In this document: positions 50,793 to 59,215 of the stretch, piece after piece
How positions within the stretch are numbered: the stretch's first letter is position 1
How the letters are laid out: every line of letters starts with the position of its first letter
From: Streptomyces sp. NRRL S-37
GTDB lineage: Bacteria > Actinomycetota > Actinomycetes > Streptomycetales > Streptomycetaceae
DNA: 64,000 nucleotides
Reading direction: 5' to 3'
Assembly: GCF_000721605.1 (NCBI RefSeq)
Contig: NZ_JOIZ01000024.1
Location: 7,461 to 71,460 of the forward strand
Notes under the pieces: generated by a model
What the model was told of the DNA's origin: nothing
What the model saw: only the letters and a program-made list of their open reading frames with translations
Database searches by the model: none
Position numbers and translations under genes: made by a program

Positions 50793-53114
50793 TCACGGCT
50801 GCGGCAGCGGCTGCTCCGCCCAGATCGTCTTGCCGCCGTCCGTCTGGCGGCTGCCCCAGCGCTGGGTGAGCTGGGCCACCAGCAGCAGTCCGCGTCCGCC
50901 CTCGTCGTAGGCGTGGGCGCGGCGCAGATGCGGTGAGGTGGAGCTGGCGTCGGCGACCTCGCAGATCAGGGTGCGGTCGCGGATCAGCCGTAGCCGGATG
51001 GGCGGCACGCCGTACCGGATGGCGTTGGTGACCAGTTCGCTGACGACGAGCTCGGTGACGAAGGCGATCTCGTCCAGCCCCCACGCGGCCAGCCGTTCGC
51101 CGGCCCACTCCCGGGCGGCGGCCACCTCCTCGGGGTCCGGCAGCACGTCCCTCGTGGCGACCTGATCGGCGCCCAGGGCCCGGGTGCGGGCCAGGAGCAG
51201 CGCCACGTCGTCGCCGGGCTCCTCGGGCAGTACGTCCTTCAGCACGCCGTCGCACAGGGACTCCAGCGAGTCGGCGGGCGCCGCCAGGGCGCGGCACAAC
51301 GCCTCGGTGGCGCGGTCGATGTCACGGTCGCGGCCCTCGATCAGACCGTCGGTGTAGAGGGCGACGACGGCGCCCTCGGGCAGCTGGAGCTCCGTCGCCT
51401 CGAACGGCAGCCCTCCGACGCCCAGCGGGGGCCCCGCGTTCACGTGGATGAGCCGGCACGTCCCGTCGGGCAGCAGGAGGGCGGGCGCGGGGTGCCCGGC
51501 GGCCGCCACGGTCAGGCGGCGGGAGACGGGGTCGTAGACGGCGTACAGGCAGGTGGAGCCCAGCTCGCCGACGTCCTCGCGGTCGTCGGCGGCGAGGTGG
51601 ATGACCAGGTCGTCGAGGTGGGTGAGGAGTTCGTCGGGCGGGAGGTCCACGTCGGCGAGGGTGCGCACGGCCGTGCACAGCCGGCCCATGGTGGCCGTGG
51701 AGGGGATGCCGTGGCCGACGACGTCCCCCACGACCAGGGCGACCCGGCTGCCGGACAGCGGGATGACGTCGAACCAGTCGCCGCCGATGCCGGCCGCCGA
51801 CGCGGAGGGCAGATAGCGGTGGGCGACCTCGACGGCGGCCTGTCCGGGCAGCCCTCTCGGCAGCAGGCTGTGCTGGAGGGCCAGCGCGGTGGCGCGTTCG
51901 CGGGCGAAGCGGCGGGCGTTGTCGACACAGACGGCGGCGCGGCTGGCGAGTTCCTCGGCGAGCGCGGTGTCGTCGTCGGCGTACCCTTCGGGGTGGAGGT
52001 TGCGGACGGCCACCGCGACGCCGAGGACGACGCCCCGGGCGCGCAGCGGCACGGCCAGCAGCGAGTGGACGTCGGCGACGTGCGCGGGGACGCCGCGCAC
52101 CGTCATCCACCGGTCGAAGTCCGGCTCGCCGGCGCGGGCGAGGACCGCCCTGCACTCGCGCAGCGCCCGCGCGGGCGGGGAGAAGGGCGGGTAGACGTCC
52201 GTCTGGCCGAGGCGCACGACCGCCTCGGGGGAGCCCTCGGCGGCGGAGCCGTGCGCCACCCGGCGCAGCACGACCCCGGTGTCCGGCCGGACCGGGGGCT
52301 CGTCGGCGCCGAGGACCCAGTCGTGCAGGTCGACGGCGGCGAAGTCGGCGACCGCCGGGACCATGAGCGCCACGAGCTCCTCGGCGGTGCGGACGACGTC
52401 CAGGGTGGTGCCGATGGCGGTCGCGGCCTCGTTCAGCAGGGCCAGCCGCTGCCGGGCCCGGTGCTGCTCGGTGGTGTCGAACGCCGCGAGGGCGGCGCCC
52501 AGCGGCTCGCCGGAGGGCCCGGCGACCGGCCACATCTCCATGTTCCAGGTGCGCGGGCGGGGCTGGGAGGGCGCCTGGGCGTAGACCTCGTACTGCAGCG
52601 GCTCGCCCGTCCCGGTGACCCGGCGCAGATGCCGGTCCAGGCCGCGGGTGTACTCGTCGTCCTCCATGGTGTCCAGGCAGGACCGTCCGACGAGGTTCTC
52701 CTGCGACTCGCCCAGCAGCCGGCAGGCGGTGTCGTTGACCAGGAGGTAGCGCAGGTCGGGGCCGACGACCGAGATCGCCAGGGACGCCTGCTGGAACGCC
52801 CACGCGGCCAGCGGGGTCCGCGCCGCGTCGGGCGGCTCGGCGGTGATCAGGTGCCCGGTCGGGGCGCCCCGGGCGTCCAGCAGGGGCCGGACCGTGAGCC
52901 GGGCCGGTACGGGGCGGCCGTCGCGGTGACGCAGCGTGACCGGGCCCGAGAGGAGGGGCGCGGTGCCGGACGGCGTGTCCTCGGCGAGCAGCGCCCGTAC
53001 GGCCCGTCCCACGGCCTCCTCGGCCGGGTGTCCGGTCAACCGCCGGGCGCCCTCGCTCCACCCCGTCACGATGCCACGGGCATCGACGACCATCGCGGCG
53101 GAGGCGTCATCCAT
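50793..53114 (-). CDS. SpoIIE-type PP2C phosphatase with PAS, GAF and HATPase domains
   Basis: A 773-residue cytoplasmic multidomain regulator. Two PAS domains lie at about residues 1-105 and 110-225 (VVDARGIVTGWSEGARRLTG and SISVVGPDLRYLLVND), a GAF domain at about 240-400, a PP2C/SpoIIE phosphatase domain at about 410-630 (SAAGIGGDWFDVIPLSGSRV, VVGDVVGHG, ALYTDGLIE with metal-binding Asp), and an RsbW-like HATPase at about 650-770 (VSELVTNAIRYG). Such proteins can dephosphorylate anti-anti-sigma factors and carry an anti-sigma-like kinase in one chain. It could feed into the SigB-type system suggested by the sigma gene at 57.8 kb; that link is an inference. Confidence 0.93.
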   Translation of the reverse strand: MDDASAAMVVDARGIVTGWSEGARRLTGHPAEEAVGRAVRALLAEDTPSGTAPLLSGPVTLRHRDGRPVPARLTVRPLLDARGAPTGHLITAEPPDAARTPLAAWAFQQASLAISVVGPDLRYLLVNDTACRLLGESQENLVGRSCLDTMEDDEYTRGLDRHLRRVTGTGEPLQYEVYAQAPSQPRPRTWNMEMWPVAGPSGEPLGAALAAFDTTEQHRARQRLALLNEAATAIGTTLDVVRTAEELVALMVPAVADFAAVDLHDWVLGADEPPVRPDTGVVLRRVAHGSAAEGSPEAVVRLGQTDVYPPFSPPARALRECRAVLARAGEPDFDRWMTVRGVPAHVADVHSLLAVPLRARGVVLGVAVAVRNLHPEGYADDDTALAEELASRAAVCVDNARRFARERATALALQHSLLPRGLPGQAAVEVAHRYLPSASAAGIGGDWFDVIPLSGSRVALVVGDVVGHGIPSTATMGRLCTAVRTLADVDLPPDELLTHLDDLVIHLAADDREDVGELGSTCLYAVYDPVSRRLTVAAAGHPAPALLLPDGTCRLIHVNAGPPLGVGGLPFEATELQLPEGAVVALYTDGLIEGRDRDIDRATEALCRALAAPADSLESLCDGVLKDVLPEEPGDDVALLLARTRALGADQVATRDVLPDPEEVAAAREWAGERLAAWGLDEIAFVTELVVSELVTNAIRYGVPPIRLRLIRDRTLICEVADASSTSPHLRRAHAYDEGGRGLLLVAQLTQRWGSRQTDGGKTIWAEQPLPQP

Positions 53115-53174
53115 TCGTCCAGGATCATCCCATTACGTCCCCGCATCAACCGCGACGGTCCGCCCGGGGCCGTG

Positions 53175-53633
53175 CTACGCGCGGAGCGCGGCGAGTGCCC
53201 GGTCCGCGTGGGTGTTCATCCGCAGTTCGCTGCGCACCACCTCCAGGACGGTGCGGTCCCGGCCGATGACGAAGGTGGCCCGTTTCGTCGGCGCCAGGGC
53301 GATCCCCCGCTTCACCCCGAACCGCTCACGGACCGTGCCGTCGGCGTCGGACAGCAGGGGCATGCCGAGGGAGTGCCGCCCGGCGAACTCCGCCTGCCGT
53401 TCGACGGCGTCCCCGCTGATGCCCACCGGTCGCGCGCCCACCGCCGCGAATTCGGCGGCGAGGTCGCGGAAGTGGCAGGCCTGCGCGGTGCAGCCGGGGC
53501 TGAGCGCGGCCGGGTAGAAGAACAGCACCACCGGCCCCTCGGTGAGCAGCTCCGAGAGCCGGCGGACGGTACCGGTCTCGTCCGGGAGCGCGAAGTCCGG
53601 GGCCGTGCCGCCCTTCTCCACCCGTCCGCTCAC
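53175..53633 (-). CDS. Peroxiredoxin (Bcp/AhpC-TSA type)
   Basis: A 152-residue thiol peroxidase. The peroxidatic Cys is in ALSPGCTAQACHFRDL (about residue 45), with a second Cys five residues later as in BCP-type enzymes, and the thioredoxin-fold start is APDFALPDETGTVRRL. It should reduce peroxides with thiols in the cytoplasm. Its GTG overlaps the stop of the upstream DoxX-like gene (GTGA, 53630-53633), so the two are translationally coupled. A likely operator precedes the pair. Confidence 0.9.
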   Translation of the reverse strand: MSGRVEKGGTAPDFALPDETGTVRRLSELLTEGPVVLFFYPAALSPGCTAQACHFRDLAAEFAAVGARPVGISGDAVERQAEFAGRHSLGMPLLSDADGTVRERFGVKRGIALAPTKRATFVIGRDRTVLEVVRSELRMNTHADRALAALRA

Positions 53634-54010
53634 GACCGGCCCTCCGCGCCCTTGGCGACGCCGCGCGCCCACAGCACCAGCGGCACCTGCAGGGGCAGCC
53701 GGCCGAGGGCCGCGGCCCGCTGCGGGGCGGGGCGGTGCCGCCAGTCGACGGCCATCTTCACATTGGCGGGGAACACGCCGACGAAGAAGGCCGCCGAGGC
53801 CAGCGCGGCGGCCTTGCGGGTGCGGGGCAGCGCCAGCCCGGCGGCCAGCGCGAGTTCGACGGCGCCGCTGACGTGGGTCCAGGTCCGGGGCGAGCCGGGC
53901 AGGGAGCACGGCACGATGTGATCGAACTGGCGGGGGGCGGCGAAGTGGGCGGTGCCCGCGGCGGCCAGCAGGCCGGCGAGCAGCAGGGGCGAGCGTTCGG
54001 ACCGGGACAC
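53630..54010 (-). CDS. DoxX-like membrane protein coupled to the peroxiredoxin
   Basis: A 126-residue membrane protein with four hydrophobic helices: SPLLLAGLLAAAGTAHF, HVSGAVELALAAGLAL, AAALASAAFFVGVFPANVKM and LPLQVPLVLWARGV. The AAGTAHF, VKMAVDWR and QVPLVLWA patterns fit DoxX-like proteins. The GTG has a strong AGGAGGAAC ribosome site. Overlap with the peroxiredoxin gene suggests a joint role in handling oxidants at the membrane. Confidence 0.82.
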   Translation of the reverse strand: MSRSERSPLLLAGLLAAAGTAHFAAPRQFDHIVPCSLPGSPRTWTHVSGAVELALAAGLALPRTRKAAALASAAFFVGVFPANVKMAVDWRHRPAPQRAAALGRLPLQVPLVLWARGVAKGAEGRS

Positions 54011-54041
54011 GGTTCCTCCTCTGATGGCCTGCCGCGCGATA

Positions 54042-54055
54042 TTACCGGACGGTAA
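54042..54055. promoter_or_regulatory. Palindromic operator before the DoxX-peroxiredoxin operon
   Basis: TTACCGGACGGTAA has perfect 6-bp arms with a 2-base centre and lies 32 bases before the DoxX GTG, downstream of the MarR gene. It is the likely target of a TetR- or MarR-type repressor, perhaps the neighbouring MarR protein. Confidence 0.5.
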
Positions 54056-54087
54056 GTACCGTGCGGCACCGGCCCCGGGGTCCACCG

Positions 54088-54582
54088 TCAGGCGCTGCGG
54101 GCGGCTTCCGGCTCCTCGGCGGCGTGGGCGAGGAAGTCGTCGACCATGCGGTGGAAGAGGGTGGCGAGCTGCCGCAGATCGTCGGGCGACCAGTCGGCCA
54201 GGGCCACCCGCATGCCGCGGACCCCCGCCTCCCGGATCCGGGCGATGGCCTCCCGGCCGGCCTCAGTGAGCTCGATGCGCTGGGCGCGGCGGTCGTCGGG
54301 GTCCGGGACGCGGGTGACGTGGCCGGACTTCTGCAACTGCTGCACCGTACGGGTGACGTGCGAGGCCTCCACGCCCAGCCGGGCGGCCAGCTCCCCCGGC
54401 CGCATCGGCTCGGTGTCCGCCATCTGCCGCAGCAGCGCGACGGCGGCCCGGTCCAGCGGCACGCCCGCCAGGGCCATCAGCCGCTCGTGCTGACGTGCGC
54501 GCGTACTCAGGTAGGTGAGGCGGTGGAGCGCGCGCTCGATCTCGGCCACTTCCGCAGGGGCGGGGACGTCGGGGGTGGACAT
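54088..54582 (-). CDS. MarR-family transcriptional regulator
   Basis: A 164-residue winged-helix regulator. The DNA-binding region is MRPGELAARLGVEASHVTRTVQQLQKSG (about residues 60-88) with the wing VPDPDDRRAQRIELTEAG, and helical dimer regions at both ends. It lacks a conserved cysteine near the N-terminus, so it is not obviously an OhrR-type peroxide sensor. It lies upstream of, and in the same direction as, the DoxX-peroxiredoxin operon and probably controls it and itself. Confidence 0.9.
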   Translation of the reverse strand: MSTPDVPAPAEVAEIERALHRLTYLSTRARQHERLMALAGVPLDRAAVALLRQMADTEPMRPGELAARLGVEASHVTRTVQQLQKSGHVTRVPDPDDRRAQRIELTEAGREAIARIREAGVRGMRVALADWSPDDLRQLATLFHRMVDDFLAHAAEEPEAARSA

Positions 54583-54602
54583 GTACCGCACTTTACCATC
54601 TC

Positions 54603-54617
54603 ATTGCGTAACTCAAT
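54603..54617. promoter_or_regulatory. Likely MarR autoregulatory operator
   Basis: ATTGCGTAACTCAAT is a near-perfect palindrome (6 of 7 arm pairs around a central A) 21 bases before the MarR start. It has the TTG-CAA layout common for MarR sites. The rest of the 421-bp gap to the NPP1 gene shows nothing clear. Confidence 0.5.
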
Positions 54618-55003
54618 CAATCGCCCGCACCCGCGCGGCCGGCGGTCGGCGGCTCCCCCGCCAGGACAGCACGGCAGCCTCACACGCCCGACCCGGGCAG
54701 GGGATCACGGCCGGCACCCCCGACCCGCCTCGCCGGCCGCCGCTTCCGGCACCGGACCCGCACCCTCCCGGCCGGCGGGGTCCGTCACGGTCTCCACGCC
54801 CGGGAGGGCGCGCCGCCCCTGCCGTACCCGAGGAGGCGGTGACCGGCACCCCGGCGCGATCCGGGACCCGGCGCGGTGATTGTTGGGCCGCGCTTCACCA
54901 GCGGTACGCCCGCATCCTCTTGGCATGTATACGTCCAGCCGGAATGCTGAACTCCCCATCCCCCCACAGCCGTTGGCTGCGCCCGGACCATGAGGAGAAC
55001 GCA

Positions 55004-55780
55004 GTGCCGTCGAGCACGCCCCGAACGCACCGCAGGAGATGGCTGACCGGCCTGGCCGGCGCGGCCGCGCTCGTCATCGCCTTCCCCGCCACCGCCTTCG
55101 CCGCGCCCCCTCCCGCCCTGCCGGCCAACGCCGACGCCCTGGACCGGACGTACCAGCCGGCCTTCGACTACGACACCGACGGCTGCTACCCGACGGCCGC
55201 GATCGGCCCGGACGGCACCGTCAACCCCGGCCTCAACCCGACTGGCGCCCTCAACGGCAACTGCCGTGACGCCTCTGACCTGGACACCACCAACAGCTAC
55301 TCCCGCTCGAAGTGCAACAACGGCTGGTGCGCCGTCCTCTACGGCCTGTACTTCGAGAAGGACCAGGCCCTGCCGGGCGTCAGCCTCGGGGGACACCGCC
55401 ACGACTGGGAGCACGTCGTGGTGTGGGTACAGAACAACACCGTCCAGTACGTCTCCACGTCCAACCACGGGTCCTTCACGGTCCACGCCCGCTCGGCGGT
55501 CCGTTTCGACGGCACGCACGCGAAGATCGTCTACCACAAGGACGGCATCAGCACCCACTGCTTCCGCCTCGCGGGCCCGGGCGACGAACCGCCGGAGAAC
55601 CACCGGGGCAGCTGGCAGTACCCTCCGCTGGTCGGCTGGAACGGCTACCCGGCGGGGCTGCGCGAGAAGCTCAGCTCGTACGACTTCGGCAGCGCCCACT
55701 TCGGCCTGAAGGACGGCAGCTTCACCTCCCACCTCGCCGCGGCCAAGCCCTCCGGCATCCCCTTCGACCCGAACACCTGA
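55004..55780 (+). CDS. NPP1-type necrosis-inducing protein (NLP), secreted
   Basis: A 258-residue secreted protein. A Sec/Tat-like signal lies in residues 1-35 ([17 protein letters not shown] ending AFAAP). The NPP1 hallmark heptapeptide GHRHDWE is intact at residues 130-136, the metal-binding and activity motif, with conserved Asp-rich YDTDGCYP upstream and cysteines at CNNGWC. NLPs bind plant glycosylinositol-phosphorylceramides and make pores, killing eudicot cells, though many bacterial ones are non-toxic. The GTG start follows TGAGGAGAAC. Confidence 0.92.
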   Translation: MPSSTPRTHRRRWLTGLAGAAALVIAFPATAFAAPPPALPANADALDRTYQPAFDYDTDGCYPTAAIGPDGTVNPGLNPTGALNGNCRDASDLDTTNSYSRSKCNNGWCAVLYGLYFEKDQALPGVSLGGHRHDWEHVVVWVQNNTVQYVSTSNHGSFTVHARSAVRFDGTHAKIVYHKDGISTHCFRLAGPGDEPPENHRGSWQYPPLVGWNGYPAGLREKLSSYDFGSAHFGLKDGSFTSHLAAAKPSGIPFDPNT

Positions 55781-55860
55781 CCGCACACGGCTCGTTGACG
55801 CCGGGACGCCGTTCGGCGTCCCGGCACGGGCAGGCCCCTTCGAGGGTCTATGGTGTCGGC

Positions 55861-56796
55861 ATGTCCGCCCCCGAACTGATCCGTATCGTCTCCCGCGACT
55901 CACCCATGGCGCTCGCCCAGGTGGAACGCGTCCGGGCCGAGCTGGCCGCCGCCCGTCCCGGTGTGCGCACCGAGGTCGTACCGGTGAAGACCACCGGGGA
56001 CAAGTGGCTCGGCGACCTGTCGGCGGTGGAGGGCAAGGGCGCGTTCACCAAGGAGGTGGACGCCGCGCTGCTCGCCGGTGCGGCGGACCTCGCCGTGCAC
56101 TGCGTCAAGGACGTGCCCGCCGACCGGCCGCTCCCGGCGGGCACGGTGTTCGCCGCGTTCCTGGAGCGGGACGACATCCGTGACGCCCTCGTGCACCCGG
56201 ACGGCCTCACCCTCGACGAACTCGCGCCCGGCACCCGGATCGGCACCTCCTCGGTGCGCCGGGTCGCCCAACTGGCCGCCACCCACCCGCATCTGCGGTG
56301 CGTGCCGCTGCGCGGCAACGCCAACCGGCGGCTGGCGAAGCTCGCCGCCGGGGAGGTGGACGCCCTGCTGCTCGCGGTCTCCGGCCTGGAGCGCATCGGC
56401 CGCGCCGGCGTGATCAGCGAGGTGCTCTCCCCCGAGGCCATGATGCCGCCCATCGGCGCGGGCATCCTCGCGCTGCAGTGCCGTGAGGGCGACACCGCCC
56501 TGATCGACACGGTCGGCGCCCTCGGTCACCCGGACACCCATCGCGAGGCCGCCGCCGAACGCATGTTCCTGCACGTGCTGCAGGGGCACTGCAACAGCCC
56601 GATCGCCGGCTACGCGCGGGTGGACCGCGGCGGCGAACTGTCCCTGCGGGCGTGTGTCTTCACCCCGGACGGCAAGACCCGGCTGAACGCGCACGAATGG
56701 GCGGGGCGGCTCGACCCGGCCACGCTCGGCACCTCGGTCGCCGTGGCGCTGCTGCGTCAGGGAGCCCGCGAGATCATCGACGGCATCCCGCACTGA
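55861..56796 (+). CDS. hemC: Hydroxymethylbilane synthase-like protein, orphan HemC
   Basis: A 311-residue porphobilinogen deaminase. It has the family start [20 protein letters not shown], the ETVKTTGDK-like [11 protein letters not shown], catalytic Asp in [11 protein letters not shown] (about residue 81), [11 protein letters not shown] and NANRRLAKL, and a cofactor Cys in [13 protein letters not shown] (about 245; usually GGCQVPIG). The Cys is kept but its surroundings differ from housekeeping HemC. No hemA, hemB or hemD are beside it, so it may be a paralogue. It follows the NPP1 gene by 80 bases in the same direction. Confidence 0.85.
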   Translation: MSAPELIRIVSRDSPMALAQVERVRAELAAARPGVRTEVVPVKTTGDKWLGDLSAVEGKGAFTKEVDAALLAGAADLAVHCVKDVPADRPLPAGTVFAAFLERDDIRDALVHPDGLTLDELAPGTRIGTSSVRRVAQLAATHPHLRCVPLRGNANRRLAKLAAGEVDALLLAVSGLERIGRAGVISEVLSPEAMMPPIGAGILALQCREGDTALIDTVGALGHPDTHREAAAERMFLHVLQGHCNSPIAGYARVDRGGELSLRACVFTPDGKTRLNAHEWAGRLDPATLGTSVAVALLRQGAREIIDGIPH

Positions 56797-56804
56797 CGCG
56801 ACGC

Positions 56805-57326
56805 TCAGGCGGTGCCTTCCTCCGCCTGTTCCCGCAGGAAGACGCTCACCTGCTGGGCGAGGCTCTCCCGGCACGCGCCCGCGGGCGCTCCCGCGGACCC
56901 CTCGTGCACGCCGATGCCGCCCGCCCACAGCCGGCGCCCGGCCCACTCCTCGTCGACGCGCAGCTGGACCTGGACGTCGACCTGGCTCAGAGCCGCCTCG
57001 GGACCGGCCGCGTAGAGGACGGCGGTGGCGCGGCGCAGCGGATAGACGTCGAATCCCTCGATGAACTGCGAATTGCGCCAGTCGATGAACGCGCTTTCGC
57101 CGTCGGGGCCGGTCCGTACGTCGATCTGACCGTCCTCGACGTGAAGGGAGAAAGGCCGGTCCCCACGGTTCTCGACGGTCACGCGGACACTGAAGTACGT
57201 CAGCCCCTCGGCGGCGTCGTCCCGTCCTCTCGGCGGTTCGCCGGATTCCAGACGGTGGACGCGGACCCGCAGACCGGCATGCTCGTCGTACTCCTGCCAG
57301 TCCCCGACCACGTTCGGCTCGTACAC
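56805..57326 (-). CDS. Hypothetical beta-rich protein
   Basis: A 173-residue soluble protein from a GTG start. The middle is beta-strand rich (YFSVRVTVENRGDRPFSLHV then DGQIDVRTGPDG), resembling the DUF4352-like/immunoglobulin-like folds that often accessorise secreted proteins, but no signal peptide is seen. I do not assign a function. A clear housekeeping-type promoter lies just upstream (57355-57384). It converges with hemC. Confidence 0.65.
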   Translation of the reverse strand: MYEPNVVGDWQEYDEHAGLRVRVHRLESGEPPRGRDDAAEGLTYFSVRVTVENRGDRPFSLHVEDGQIDVRTGPDGESAFIDWRNSQFIEGFDVYPLRRATAVLYAAGPEAALSQVDVQVQLRVDEEWAGRRLWAGGIGVHEGSAGAPAGACRESLAQQVSVFLREQAEEGTA

Positions 57327-57354
57327 AGTGCACCTCTCGACTTCTGTCCGCTGT

Positions 57355-57384
57355 TTCCTATCTGTGGCCTCGGCACGCTGTCAA
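57355..57384 (-). promoter_or_regulatory. Housekeeping (HrdB-type) promoter
   Basis: On the minus strand TTGACA (57384-57379), an 18-base spacer and TAGGAA (57360-57355) lie about 29 bases before the GTG of the hypothetical gene. It is close to the Streptomyces consensus TTGAC(A/G)-N17-18-TAGRRT. Confidence 0.65.
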
Positions 57385-57824
57385 ATGAGCGGAATGCGCC
57401 GTGGCCAGGCGGTTCGCCCGGTCTGATCGTCGATCAAGCGCTGCGCTGGAGGAATCCCCCGGCCGGCCGGCCGGCGGCCGGCGGGGGCGTGCCGCACATC
57501 ACGTCCGGCGCCGTGATCACCGGCGCGCCGCCCGGGCGGTCCGCGCCGGCGGGGGCGGGCCGGGCCGGAGCCGCCCGCTCCACGGCGGGGAATTTCACAC
57601 GGTGAATTCACTCGATTCCACACCGTGCGCTTTCCGGTGATTTTCTCCGCCGAATTCCGGGAGGCGTTTTGGAACGACTGATCACGGGGAAGGGAATTCT
57701 CAGTGCTTCGGACAGGAGGCACGTCCGTGGGAACCGCTTCGCCGGCCGCGGGCCTGTCGTGGTCCGAGCCGCCGTTTCCCACGGGGTCTGTCCATCCGGC
57801 ACCCCGCTCAGGGAGGTGCGCGTG
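57385..57824. other. Intergenic region before the sigma factor gene
   Basis: This stretch contains a GGCCGGCCGG-type simple repeat near 57465-57485 and an inverted repeat CACGGTG/CACCGTG (57598-57631), close to EcoRI-like GAATTC sites. A GTTT-N16-GGGGAA (57666-57691) only loosely resembles a SigB promoter. No gene is seen; it is the likely leader of the sigma gene. Confidence 0.4.
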
Positions 57825-58622
57825 ATGCGTACCGTCAGTCCCAGGAAGCAGCACCCCCACGACGACGCCCCCGACACGGCGGGGGACTTCGCGCGCCTGG
57901 CCCGGCTGCCCGAAGGGCCCGAACGCAGGATGCTGCGCGACGCGCTGGTCATGGCCTGGCTGCCCATGGCCGAGCGCATCGCCGTCCGTTTCCGGGGCCG
58001 CGGTGAGGCCCTGGAGGATCTGTACCAGGTGGCGGCCCTCGGCCTGGTCAAGGCGGTGGACCACTACGACCCGGCGCGCGGCAACGCCTTCGAGGCGTAC
58101 GCCGTGCCGACGATCACCGGCGAGATCAAGCGCCACTTCCGCGACCACATGTGGACGCTGCACGTGCCGCGCCGGGTCCAGGACCTGCGCAACCGGGTGC
58201 GGCACGCGGCGAAGGAGCTGGCGCAGACCACTCCGGGCCGCTCCCCCACGGTCGCCGAGATCGCCGCGCACACCCTGCTGACCGAGAGCGAGGTGCGCAC
58301 CGGGATGGAGGCCCTGGAGTGCTTCTCCGCGCTGTCGCTGGAGGCGGAGATGCCGGGCACCGACGGCTACGCCCTGGGCGACGCGATCGGCGGCCCCGAT
58401 CCTGCCTACGACACCGTCGTCGACCGGGTGGCGGTGCGGCCCTGTCTGGAGGCGCTGCCGGAGCGCGAGCGGCTCATCCTCTACCTGAGGTTCTTCCGGG
58501 GGATGACGCAGAGCGACATCGCCGGGCAGCTCGGCATCTCGCAGATGCACGTCTCCCGGCTGCTCAGCGGCTGCTTCGCCCATCTGCGCGAGGAACTGTT
58601 CGCCGAGGCCGAGGCCGGCTGA
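57825..58622 (+). CDS. SigB/SigF-type RNA polymerase sigma factor
   Basis: A 265-residue group 3 sigma factor. Region 2 (RIAVRFRGRGEALEDLYQVA, then KAVDHYDPARGNAFEAYAVP), region 3 (GEIKRHFRDHMWTLHVPRRV) and region 4 (LPERERLILYLRFFRGMTQS then IAGQLGISQMHVSRLL helix-turn-helix) are complete. In Streptomyces this subfamily directs stress and sporulation genes and is held by RsbW-type anti-sigma factors. No anti-sigma gene is directly adjacent, but a SpoIIE phosphatase and an ATPase are elsewhere in the window. The ATG has AGGGAGG upstream; GTG 57822 is possible. Confidence 0.92.
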   Translation: MRTVSPRKQHPHDDAPDTAGDFARLARLPEGPERRMLRDALVMAWLPMAERIAVRFRGRGEALEDLYQVAALGLVKAVDHYDPARGNAFEAYAVPTITGEIKRHFRDHMWTLHVPRRVQDLRNRVRHAAKELAQTTPGRSPTVAEIAAHTLLTESEVRTGMEALECFSALSLEAEMPGTDGYALGDAIGGPDPAYDTVVDRVAVRPCLEALPERERLILYLRFFRGMTQSDIAGQLGISQMHVSRLLSGCFAHLREELFAEAEAG

Positions 58623-58646
58623 GCGGGGCGGGCCGGGCGGGACGCG

Positions 58647-58967
58647 TCAGTCCTCCGGCGGCACGCCCGGGATCTGGGTGGGGCCGAGCCGGTCCAGGAC
58701 CTCCTCCAGCACCGTCCGCACCTCCGCCGGCAGGAGCCCGGTGCGCCCCCAGACGAGGATCAGGTCGGCCACGTTGCGGAGTTTGATGTTCGTGCGCTGG
58801 GAGACCTCCTTCAGCACGGTCCAGCCCTGGTCGGGCGAGACCCGTCCGAGCGCGACGATCATGCCGATCGCCTGGTCCACCACCGCGTGCGAGACGACCG
58901 CGTCCTTCAGCTGCTGGACTTCCTCCTCCAGCTGGAGGATGCGGTCGGCGCCCCCGTCCGTGGGCAT
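58647..58967 (-). CDS. ANTAR-domain protein
   Basis: A 106-residue protein made of a short coiled coil (ILQLEEEVQQLKDAVVSHAV, about residues 10-29) followed by a degenerate ANTAR RNA-binding domain (IDQAIGMIVALGRVSPDQGW to ISQRTNIKLRNVADLIL). ANTAR proteins bind dual hairpins in nascent RNA to prevent termination. It is convergent with the sigma factor gene. A short ANTAR protein with no GAF domain would need another partner for sensing. Confidence 0.85.
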   Translation of the reverse strand: MPTDGGADRILQLEEEVQQLKDAVVSHAVVDQAIGMIVALGRVSPDQGWTVLKEVSQRTNIKLRNVADLILVWGRTGLLPAEVRTVLEEVLDRLGPTQIPGVPPED

Positions 58968-59107
58968 GGTCACCTCCGGGTCCGGTGTGCCGCTCTCGTG
59001 GTGCCTTCGCATAGTGCTTGAGTGCCTTCACCCAGTGTCCGATCCATCCATCGTCGCCACTGCGGCCGCCCCGCGCCACCGGGGCGGCCCGGGGCGGCGG
59101 GGCCACC

Positions 59108-59131
59108 GTTTCGGTGCCGCCGCCGGGGTAC
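59108..59131 (+). promoter_or_regulatory. SigB-type promoter before the VOC gene
   Basis: GTTT (59108-59111), 14 bases, GGGTAC (59126-59131). This fits the SigB consensus GNNT-N14-16-GGGTA(C/T). The start codon of the VOC gene is 85 bases away. Confidence 0.6.
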
Positions 59132-59215
59132 TCGGCAGGCGCCCGGAGGGGTACCCGGCGGACACTGGTGCCATCCGGGTGGCTGCCGGGCCGACGAGAT
59201 CAGGACGCGACTGTT

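Noticed and set aside
57666..57691. GTTT-N16-GGGGAA as a SigB promoter of the sigma gene
   Set aside because: The -10 departs from GGGTA(C/T) too much to call it.
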